From contig CAAFYU010000078.1 of NCBI GenBank assembly GCA_900767135.1, forward strand, positions 1 through 28,357: a stretch of DNA of 28,357 nucleotides. Direction: 5' to 3'. The DNA comes from Candidatus Gastranaerophilales bacterium. Its GTDB lineage: Bacteria > Cyanobacteriota > Vampirovibrionia > Gastranaerophilales > Gastranaerophilaceae. The notes under the pieces were generated by a model, which saw only the letters and a program-made list of their open reading frames with translations, ran no database searches and was not told where the DNA came from. Positions 21,849-28,357 of this stretch are shown in pieces. Every line of letters begins with the position of its first letter. The first letter of the stretch is position 1. Position numbers and translations under genes: made by a program.

Positions 21849-23136
21849 TGTCTAGTTTTAGCTCCTCTTGATTAACTTCTCGCAAAAAATCAATCCAGCA
21901 GTTATAATACTCGGCAAGTGCATTTGTGTAACCAACGATTATTGCCTTATACGACTGTTCCATAACGATAAGCGTTGTCAAATTTGATTTTCCGACCTCA
22001 TAACTGCGTTTTGACACCCTAATCATTTCGTCAGAACTTTTCAAAAGTTTGTCGTTGTAATAATTCAAATTCATTTGTGCCGTAACAAACTTTTCATAAG
22101 CACTGTTCAAGTCTTTCATAGCCTTGTTTTGAGTTGAAATATAGTTCAATTCGGCTTTTTCAACTTCAAGTTTGGCATTTTTTATTTCAGGGCGGTAAGT
22201 GTATAAAAGTGGAATATTTACAAGACTTGCACCGGCATAAGCTCCTGTTTTAAATCTGCCATCGTCACTCATTCCCTTGGCTTGATAGCCATATCCACCT
22301 TGAATTGCAAGATCTGGAATCCTTTGACGAATAACGACAGACAAATTCTTTTCAGCAACATCAACTTGTTTCTTGGCAATTCTGATATCAAAACGATTAT
22401 TTAATGTATTTTCTACAATAGACTCGAAATCAGGCAAATTTGTTTTTGGGTTTGGGGAATTCAATCCTGTCAAACTTGTATTCAAAGAATTGTCTACTGA
22501 GTCAAACTTCAAGTATGCCTTGTCTTTTGGGTTAATAACTTTATTAAATTCAAACATTGCACTTTTAACATTTACAGATGCAGTGTTTACCTGAGTTGTC
22601 ATCTGATTGAGTGCGATTTCAGCTTGTATAACATCAATTTCCGGAGCTGCTCCGGCTTCATAACGGCGTTTTGCAATTGATAATAATTCTTGTAAAAGTT
22701 TTTGTTGATCTTGCAAAGTTTTCAAAATTGCTTTGGCTGCAACAAGGTTTACATAAGCCTCTCGAACGTCCATTTTTAAGTCAAACTCGTAAAACTTGAG
22801 ATTTTCTTTGGCTAATTCGTAATTAGATTTAGCTAACTTTTTGCGAGCACCGCGTTTTGCAATTTCAATATTCTCAGAGAGCCCAAAAGTTTGCGGGTTA
22901 CCCTTTCCGGCACTTCCAAAGTTATAAAACACGTTAAAATCAGGGTTCTGTAACCTGTTTGCAACTTTAATATTATTTTTAGCAATGTCCGTATCAAGTT
23001 TTGCAGCCTCAAAATCAATATTATTTTTAACCGCAAGTTCAATTGCTTCATTAAGATTTAATTTTTCAACAGGATTATCTGCCAGACAAATTGAGCCGGC
23101 AAGTATTATTATAAATATTGCTAAAATCTTTTTCAT
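21835..23136 (-). CDS. TolC-family outer membrane efflux channel
   Basis: Outer-membrane component of the tripartite pump. The 433 residues begin with a signal peptide, KKILAIFIIILAGSICLA, followed by two outer-membrane-efflux (OEP) repeats. Each repeat is long alpha-helical, with LNEAIELAVKNNIDFEAAK opening the first and FESIVENTLNNRFDIRIAKKQVDVAEKNL the second. VREAYVNLVAAKAILKTL and PEIDVIQAEIALNQ are typical. I choose the ATG at 23136 over a GTG at 23151 because the signal peptide begins there; the Shine-Dalgarno AGGG is close. First gene of the channel-pump-adaptor operon. No sensor-kinase or metal regulator lies beside it. Confidence 0.93.
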   Translation of the reverse strand: MKKILAIFIIILAGSICLADNPVEKLNLNEAIELAVKNNIDFEAAKLDTDIAKNNIKVANRLQNPDFNVFYNFGSAGKGNPQTFGLSENIEIAKRGARKKLAKSNYELAKENLKFYEFDLKMDVREAYVNLVAAKAILKTLQDQQKLLQELLSIAKRRYEAGAAPEIDVIQAEIALNQMTTQVNTASVNVKSAMFEFNKVINPKDKAYLKFDSVDNSLNTSLTGLNSPNPKTNLPDFESIVENTLNNRFDIRIAKKQVDVAEKNLSVVIRQRIPDLAIQGGYGYQAKGMSDDGRFKTGAYAGASLVNIPLLYTYRPEIKNAKLEVEKAELNYISTQNKAMKDLNSAYEKFVTAQMNLNYYNDKLLKSSDEMIRVSKRSYEVGKSNLTTLIVMEQSYKAIIVGYTNALAEYYNCWIDFLREVNQEELKLDNETI

Positions 23137-23178
23137 GGACCCTAATCTCACAACATAATTATAACATATATATACTGA

Positions 23179-23206
23179 CTTATAGTATAACTTTAAGAAA
23201 TTGCAA
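23179..23206 (-). promoter_or_regulatory. Likely promoter of the efflux operon
   Basis: TTGCAA (23206-23201), 16-base spacer, TATAAG (23184-23179) on the minus strand, about 45 bases before the channel gene. The AT-rich stretch downstream of it (TATATATATGTTATAATT) could hold an operator or a second -10 box. Confidence 0.5.
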
Positions 23207-23283
23207 TATTTTGGAAAAACATTTTCTTGTAAACTTGTTTAACTTTATTCAAAATGTCTATATCAGCTAAAATCTTAATTAAA

Positions 23284-26262
23284 CTACGCTGACAAAGTAA
23301 AGATTTCGTAGATTTCTTCATCAGAAAGCTCGGTAATAATCTTTTCACCTTCGTAAACAGCCAAATCAGCAAGCTCTTTTTTTGATTTTAACATTTCATC
23401 AATTTTTTCTTCGAAAGTTCCAAGTGTAATCATTCTGTGAACCATTACATTCTTGTCCTGTCCGATACGATAAGTTCTATCTGTTGCCTGATCTTCAACG
23501 GCCGGGTTCCACCACAAATCGTAGTGAATAACGTTTGTTGCACTGGTCAAGTTCAAACCGGTACCGCCAGCTTTCAACGAAAGAACCATAATTTTTGCAT
23601 CATCTTCTGTTTGGAACCTTGTAATCAAATCTTCACGTTGCGGAACAGTCAAAGAACCGTGGAAGAACAACGGATTTGTATTGCACTCATCTGAAATAAT
23701 TTTGCACAAAATGTCGCCCATTTCCTTATATTGTGTGAAGATAAGAGCTTTTTCGTTGCTCGACAAAATACTTTCGACAGTCGAAACACACTTATCCATC
23801 TTGCCTGACGCTTCACGACTCATATCCCCACCTTTCAAGAACTGGTAAGGGTGGTTACAAATCTGTTTCAACGCTGTAATAAGTTTAAAGATATTACCAC
23901 GTCTGTTCACTCCTGTAAATCCTGAAATCTTATCCATCATCTCATTAAGAGTCTTTTCATAAAGCACTGCTTGCGGCTTAGACAAGTAGCAATAATCATT
24001 GATAACCATTTTTTCAGGCAAATCTGTGATAACGTGTTTATCCGTTTTCAAACGTCTTAAAACGAACGGAGAAACAGACATTTTAAGTTTAGCAGCACGA
24101 GAATTTTCTTTAAATCTCTCAATAGGAATTGCATAACTCTTTTGAAATTCTCGAAGAGAACCCAAATATCCTTGGTTAATAAAGTCAAATATAGACCACA
24201 ATTCAGTCAATCTGTTTTCAACAGGCGTACCTGTCATTGCAATCTTAACATCTGATTTCAACATTTTGATAGCCAAGGTTTGTGCTGTATCAGGGTTTTT
24301 GATATTTTGAGCTTCATCAATAATAATCATGCCCCACTGATTTTTCTTCAATTCTTCAACATCAATACGCATAATCGCATAAGTTGTCAAAATTACATCA
24401 TGTTTTAAATCCAACTTTCTTTCTGCACCATGATAAATGACAGCATCAAGGCTTGGAGCGAACATTTGAAGTTCCTTCATCCAGTTACCCATCAAGGTTG
24501 TCGGGCAAACAACAAGAACAGGTTTGTCGAGTTTTTTCTCTTCCTTCATTTTCAAAATCAAACTGATAACCTGAATAGTTTTACCCAAGCCCATATCGTC
24601 CGCCATACAAGCACCAAAACCTTTGGAAATATTTGTCCAAAGCCATTTTAAACCCGTCATCTGGTATGGTCTTAATTCGCCCTTCAAGGTTTCAGGTGGA
24701 GTAACTTCGACCGGTTTATTGAAATCTTGGATAACCTTTGCAAAAGCTTCATCATAATCAAATTCATACTGTGCAAGCTGACCGGACATTGAAGCATGGA
24801 TTAATTCCATTCTGGACATCGACTTGAAGTTAGCCTTAGCAATCTGTTCAAATAATTTTTTAGTATCTTCTTGATCAATCAAAACGTATTTGTTTTTGTA
24901 CTTAATCAAACCGTTTTGACCTTCAATAAGCTTGTTAAACTCTTCAATAGAAAGTTTTTCACTACCAATTGCAATTTCATATTTGAAATCCAAGATATCA
25001 TCAAGTGAAATTTTAGAACTAGAATTGTTGTTGAAGATATCAGCCAAATCCTTGGAGCGAGATGTCTTAACCCTTGCATTAATTGACGCACGAGGAACAA
25101 CAATATTTGTAAGTTCTTTCGGCAAGACAACCTCAATTTGAGCTTTTTGAAGATAATAAGCTGTTTGAGTAATGATTTTGTAAACCTGATTTAAGTCCAA
25201 ATCAAGGTATAATTTATCTTCATCTTCAAACAAATCTTCTAACTCAGGCATATAGCGAATTGCGTAATTCAACTGCTTTTCAACAATCCTTGCAATATCA
25301 GAAGAATTTGCATCAAATACGGTTTCATCAGTGTAAAGCTTGTCAATAAGCACATCTTCATCGGTTTTTCTGTTTTTAATATAAACCTTCAAACGGAACA
25401 ACTCTTTATCTTCAATTTTTTCTATTTTAAAGAACGGAATAACGTCATATTTGCCTAAATAAAGTTCATCAAACCACTGAGCAAGATTTTCTGCAATATC
25501 TTTTCCCTTCATAACCGCACGTTGTTCCAAATCCTTAATCATATAAGTTCCGGATTTCACGTCCTTAAATTTATACGCCTTAATTCCTAAGAATTTGTAA
25601 AGCACATAGTTCAAGTAATTATAAATAAAATCGTTTACAAAATTATTTGGTTTTCCTCCTTTTATAAACAAATCATCAGGAATACATTCTTCAAATTGGT
25701 TTATAATTCTTGCAAGTTGTTGAGAATTAATAATCGGTTCATAAACAATTCTGAACATTGTGCCATGCTTTTTGATTGTCGGAATAAAATAGAGTTTTTC
25801 AATCAACTTCATGACAAAATATGTCAATTTATTTAGGTAAATGAAAGTTGGCGTCAAAGCTTCCAAATCAACAATATCACCAAATCCGCCAAAATAATCC
25901 ATTACCAAATCCAAACTCATTGCATAGCCGACTTTATCGTCCATAATTTCAGATTTAAAGCGGAAAAGAGAGCCTTTGGACTTCAAATAATACTGGAAAT
26001 TGTTTGTCGGAGTGACGAAAAAGGACAATTTTTCATTGTTATTAACGAGATAAAAATCAGTATTCCTTGTTGGAGCGTTCGGGCTCAAGAAAACTCCTGC
26101 AAATTCATCTTCCACAGTCTGATAAATCAAACTCAAAGTATATCTGAAATCCTTGTTTTTGAACCCTTCCGGATTTTCAGAAAGGTTAAAAAACAATTCA
26201 TCAACGTTATTCTTTTTAAATGAAAAATCAATATTTAAAGCTTTATTATCAGTATTTGTCAT
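23284..26262 (-). CDS. SNF2-family DNA-dependent ATPase / helicase-like protein
   Basis: Swi2/Snf2-type translocase of 992 residues. The ATPase core occupies the second half: LRPYQMTGLKWL then Walker A DDMGLGKT (near 555), VLVVCPTTLMGNW, Walker B IIIDEAQ (near 645), the TGTPVENRLTELWSIFDF motif, KALIFTQYKEMGD, and motif V-VI LKAGGTGLNLTSATNVIHYDLWWNPAVEDQATDRTYRIGQ (about 890-932). The first 520 residues have no domain I can name; they are charged and partly match the helper regions of bacterial SNF2 proteins. Likely role is remodelling of protein-DNA or stalled RNA polymerase complexes; no methylase or nuclease partner is adjacent, so a defence function has no support here. AAAGGAC precedes the ATG. 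It follows gpmI across a MITE-like element. Confidence 0.92.
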   Translation of the reverse strand: MTNTDNKALNIDFSFKKNNVDELFFNLSENPEGFKNKDFRYTLSLIYQTVEDEFAGVFLSPNAPTRNTDFYLVNNNEKLSFFVTPTNNFQYYLKSKGSLFRFKSEIMDDKVGYAMSLDLVMDYFGGFGDIVDLEALTPTFIYLNKLTYFVMKLIEKLYFIPTIKKHGTMFRIVYEPIINSQQLARIINQFEECIPDDLFIKGGKPNNFVNDFIYNYLNYVLYKFLGIKAYKFKDVKSGTYMIKDLEQRAVMKGKDIAENLAQWFDELYLGKYDVIPFFKIEKIEDKELFRLKVYIKNRKTDEDVLIDKLYTDETVFDANSSDIARIVEKQLNYAIRYMPELEDLFEDEDKLYLDLDLNQVYKIITQTAYYLQKAQIEVVLPKELTNIVVPRASINARVKTSRSKDLADIFNNNSSSKISLDDILDFKYEIAIGSEKLSIEEFNKLIEGQNGLIKYKNKYVLIDQEDTKKLFEQIAKANFKSMSRMELIHASMSGQLAQYEFDYDEAFAKVIQDFNKPVEVTPPETLKGELRPYQMTGLKWLWTNISKGFGACMADDMGLGKTIQVISLILKMKEEKKLDKPVLVVCPTTLMGNWMKELQMFAPSLDAVIYHGAERKLDLKHDVILTTYAIMRIDVEELKKNQWGMIIIDEAQNIKNPDTAQTLAIKMLKSDVKIAMTGTPVENRLTELWSIFDFINQGYLGSLREFQKSYAIPIERFKENSRAAKLKMSVSPFVLRRLKTDKHVITDLPEKMVINDYCYLSKPQAVLYEKTLNEMMDKISGFTGVNRRGNIFKLITALKQICNHPYQFLKGGDMSREASGKMDKCVSTVESILSSNEKALIFTQYKEMGDILCKIISDECNTNPLFFHGSLTVPQREDLITRFQTEDDAKIMVLSLKAGGTGLNLTSATNVIHYDLWWNPAVEDQATDRTYRIGQDKNVMVHRMITLGTFEEKIDEMLKSKKELADLAVYEGEKIITELSDEEIYEIFTLSA

Positions 26263-26281
26263 AATTGTCCTTTTTTATCAA

Positions 26282-26402
26282 AGTGAATAAGATAATAAGT
26301 AAATAGGTGAATAAGTCTTTATCTGGTGCTTTGCACCAAAATATTTTTTGAGCAACGCGAACGAAATGAACTTATTCACTTAACTCCTATTCACTTATTC
26401 TC
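26282..26402. repeat. MITE-like inverted-repeat element, copy 1
   Basis: Left arm 26282-26316, reading AGTGAATAAGATAATAAGT..., and right arm about 26370-26402 are imperfect complements built from repeated GTGAATAAG motifs. The 53-base centre contains a TGGTGC/GCACCA hairpin and no gene. It fills the space between the SNF2 start and the gpmI stop. The arms resemble those of 28045-28187, the centre does not. Confidence 0.65.
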
Positions 26403-26404
26403 TT

Positions 26405-27931
26405 TTATTTTATCAACGATTCGCAATCCATTTCAGCAGGTTTTTGAATTCCTAACAACTGCAAAATGGTTGGTGCGATATTACATAAAGCTCCATCTTC
26501 TTTCAATTGAACTCCTTTTGGCCCATTGATTAAAACAAACGGAACTTTATTTGTTGTATGTGCAGTTTGAGGTTTTCCGGTTTCCGGATTTACCATAACT
26601 TCTGAGTTACCATGATCTGCTGTCAAAAGCATTGTTACATCGTTTTTAACACAAGCATCAGCAATTTTACCAACACACTCATCAACAACGTGACATGCTT
26701 TTTCAGCAGCTTCAATAACGCCTGTATGACCTACCATATCAGGGTTTGCAAAGTTTACAAGAACAAATCCGTATTCAGGATTTTCAACTGCTTTCAAAAC
26801 ATTTTCGCAAACAGCCGGAGCACTCATTTCAGGTTGCAAGTCATAAGTTGCAACTTTTGGAGATGGAACCAACGCTCTTGTTTCGTGAGGTTGAGCTTCA
26901 TCAATACCGCCGTTAAAGAAAAATGTAATGTGAGCATATTTCTCTGTTTCAGCTGTTCTGAATTGGTGAACTCCGTTAGCTTCCAAAACATCTCCCAAAA
27001 TGTTTACTAGGTGTTCTTTCGGGAATGCAACAGGGAATGTGAAATCTTCGTTATAGCTTGTCATAGTTACGTAGCAAAGATTTTTAAGAACTTTCTTTCT
27101 TTCAAAGCCATCAAAATCTGCGAAATTCAATGCTTTGGAAACTTCACGAGCTCTATCAGGTCTGTAATTGATAAAGATTACAGAATCGTTGTCGTGAATT
27201 CTTGATTCTTCGCCACCAATAACTGTTGGAAGAACGAATTCATCGTTATCGCCTCTTTCATAAGAAGCTTTAACACCTTCACAAGCAGTTGTGGCATGTT
27301 CGCCTTCGCCCAACAATAGAGCGTTATAACCCTTTTCAACTCTATCCCAACGATTATCTCTGTCCATAATATAATATCTGCCGATAATTGTTGCAACAGG
27401 CGGAAGCCCATGTTTTTTTAATTCATCTTCAACAGGTTGTAAGAACGTACAAGCACTTTGAGGAGGAGTATCACGCCCGTCCAAGAAAGCGTGAACATAA
27501 ACTTTTTTCAAACCGTTTTGAGCTGCCATATCAATTAAAGCCAACAAATGGTTTAATGATGAGTGAACACCGCCGGTTGAAACAAGCCCAAAAATATGCA
27601 ATGCAGAATTGTTCTCTTTGGCATGGTTTATAGCCATCAAGAATTTGTCGTTTTTGAAGAAAGAACCATCTTTGATAGCCCTGTTAATTCTTGACAAATC
27701 TTGGTGCACAACACGTCCGGCACCTAGATTTAAGTGTCCAACTTCACTGTTACCCATTTGACCTTCCGGCAAACCAACGTATTGACCGTCAGCATGGATT
27801 GAAATTGTTGGATATTCCTTTTCTAATTTTTCAACATGGACAGGGTTTGCAAGCTTAGTTGCATCAAATTCTGGGTGATTTTTGCTAATACCCCAACCGT
27901 CCATAATACACAATAATACTCTTTTTGTCAT
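26405..27931 (-). CDS. gpmI: 2,3-bisphosphoglycerate-independent phosphoglycerate mutase
   Basis: Interconverts 3- and 2-phosphoglycerate in glycolysis with two Mn2+ ions and a phosphoserine intermediate. The 508 residues match the family length. LLCIMDGWG places the metal-binding Asp at 11, GQMGNSEVGHLNLGAGR the catalytic Ser at 62, HAFLDGRDTPP and GRYYIMDRDNRWDR the substrate-binding core, and LLTADHGNSE plus the following AHT the second metal site. AGAGG lies nine bases before the ATG. It has its own promoter at 27968-27996 and lies between two MITE-like elements. Confidence 0.97.
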   Translation of the reverse strand: MTKRVLLCIMDGWGISKNHPEFDATKLANPVHVEKLEKEYPTISIHADGQYVGLPEGQMGNSEVGHLNLGAGRVVHQDLSRINRAIKDGSFFKNDKFLMAINHAKENNSALHIFGLVSTGGVHSSLNHLLALIDMAAQNGLKKVYVHAFLDGRDTPPQSACTFLQPVEDELKKHGLPPVATIIGRYYIMDRDNRWDRVEKGYNALLLGEGEHATTACEGVKASYERGDNDEFVLPTVIGGEESRIHDNDSVIFINYRPDRAREVSKALNFADFDGFERKKVLKNLCYVTMTSYNEDFTFPVAFPKEHLVNILGDVLEANGVHQFRTAETEKYAHITFFFNGGIDEAQPHETRALVPSPKVATYDLQPEMSAPAVCENVLKAVENPEYGFVLVNFANPDMVGHTGVIEAAEKACHVVDECVGKIADACVKNDVTMLLTADHGNSEVMVNPETGKPQTAHTTNKVPFVLINGPKGVQLKEDGALCNIAPTILQLLGIQKPAEMDCESLIK

Positions 27932-27967
27932 AATTTATACCTCTATTTATATTCTGCACTTAACGAA

Positions 27968-27996
27968 ATTCTAGCAAGAACATATTGAAAATACAA
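27968..27996 (-). promoter_or_regulatory. Promoter of gpmI
   Basis: TTGTAT (27996-27991), 17-base spacer, TAGAAT (27973-27968) on the minus strand, about 35 bases before the start codon. The 405-base gap up to the next gene also holds the element at 28045-28187. Confidence 0.6.
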
Positions 27997-28044
27997 TATT
28001 AATTGATACAACTCTGTCTAGACGTCTGCGGAGACATTTACCAA

Positions 28045-28187
28045 GGTGAATAAGAGAATATGTAAATAAGTGAATAAGTTCAAAACGCTCGCTACGCTCG
28101 AAAGTAGATTACGAACTTTGCTACTACTACTCAATAATCTTTCCTGTAACGCACTTATTCTCCTATTCACCTATTTTCTTATTCACC
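28045..28187. repeat. MITE-like inverted-repeat element, copy 2
   Basis: The first 35 bases (GGTGAATAAGAGAATATGT...) and the complement of the last 35 (GGTGAATAAGAAAATAGGT...) agree at about 28 positions, so these are terminal inverted repeats. The 73-base centre includes CGCTCGCTACGCTCG and has no gene. Same arm motif as 26282-26402. Confidence 0.75.
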
Positions 28188-28233
28188 CCCAATCCATTGG
28201 CTACTCCACATCTTTGCCGCTTAGCTGTTTTCA

Positions 28234-28252
28234 ATTGTAACGAAATATTACA
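28234..28252. promoter_or_regulatory. Inverted repeat upstream of the right-edge gene
   Basis: TTGTAA and TTACAA are separated by seven bases, about 85 bases before the start of the gene at 28338. Possible operator; not tested by any second copy in this window. Confidence 0.3.
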
Positions 28253-28337
28253 AAAATGAAAGCAAAAATTAAAGAAATTTTTGACATGTGTCGTCATGAA
28301 AAACATAAGGAAACTAAAACGGAAAGGAAGACAGGTC

Positions 28338-28357
28338 ATGGGTATGGCGGCTTCGCA
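28338..28357 (+). CDS. Start of a gene cut by the window edge (MGMAAS...)
   Basis: Only six full codons, MGMAAS, are present. AAGGAAG lies eight bases before the ATG. From memory, proteins with an MGxAASQ start are common in gut Vampirovibrionia, but I cannot confirm this. A second open frame from 28256 (MKAKIKEIF...) also runs to the edge; it has no ribosome binding site, so I prefer this one. Confidence 0.5.

Noticed and set aside
23284..26262. SNF2 protein as part of a defence system such as DISARM
   Set aside because: No methylase, phospholipase-D-like, DUF1998 or nuclease partner is adjacent; the neighbours are efflux genes and gpmI.
28256..28357. Alternative start (MKAKIKEIF...) for the gene at the right edge
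   Set aside because: No ribosome binding site precedes it, while the ATG at 28338 in another frame has AAGGAAG at good spacing. With only 20 bases of the latter visible this is not certain.

Overview
The window is AT-rich and densely coded, and comes from a diderm bacterium. It carries an outer-membrane TolC-type factor, a lipoprotein-type RND adaptor and an HME-RND pump. Most genes have strong AGGAG-type ribosome binding sites, and several promoters match TTGnnn-N16/18-TATAAT well. My best guess is a gut member of the non-photosynthetic Cyanobacteria (Vampirovibrionia/Gastranaerophilales). This is inference from base composition, gene style and the MGMAAS protein start at the right edge, not from a marker search.

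Layout. 1-2650: the start of an unknown minus-strand gene, then a membrane pyrophosphatase (hppA) with its terminator and promoter. 2833-5390: an operon of a zinc-ribbon/RGG-like low-complexity protein, rimM and trmD. 5400-6834: an XRE regulator and, divergently, two small unknown genes. 6836-9370: a dnaA-ruvA-dtd operon. 9521-10126: an unknown small membrane protein. 10165-15285: a disturbed tRNA-rich region with tRNA-Met(CAU), tRNA-Lys(CUU), an interrupted tRNA copy, Tyr, Thr and Thr tRNAs, a duplicated nucleotidyltransferase start, small unknown or secreted proteins and a probable ADP-ribosyltransferase. 15390-17534: a DUF486 membrane protein, an ArnT/PMT-like glycosyltransferase and tRNA-Gly(CCC). 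17582-23206: a tolC-cusA-cusB-like tripartite efflux operon. 23284-27996: an SNF2-family helicase and gpmI, the latter flanked by two MITE-like inverted-repeat elements. 28338-28357: the start of a plus-strand gene.

Housekeeping parts are ordinary: translation and tRNA modification (rimM, trmD, dtd), replication and repair (dnaA, ruvA), and glycolysis (gpmI). The interesting biology is at 10.3-14.9 kb. A 79-bp module occurs twice with only 3 mismatches, each time joined at the same side to a tRNA 3' fragment that begins inside the T-loop. One copy interrupts a tRNA-like gene. The other lies next to a 23-bp duplication of the tRNA-Met 3' end. A neighbouring tRNA-Tyr also has a duplicated 3' end. 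These look like traces of a small tRNA-targeting mobile element. The same region holds a recent segmental duplication (nucleotidyltransferase start plus tRNA-Lys) in which the tRNA anticodon has changed from CUU to CAU, and an ADP-ribosyltransferase-like gene with a run of ten G in its coding strand, a likely phase-variation switch.
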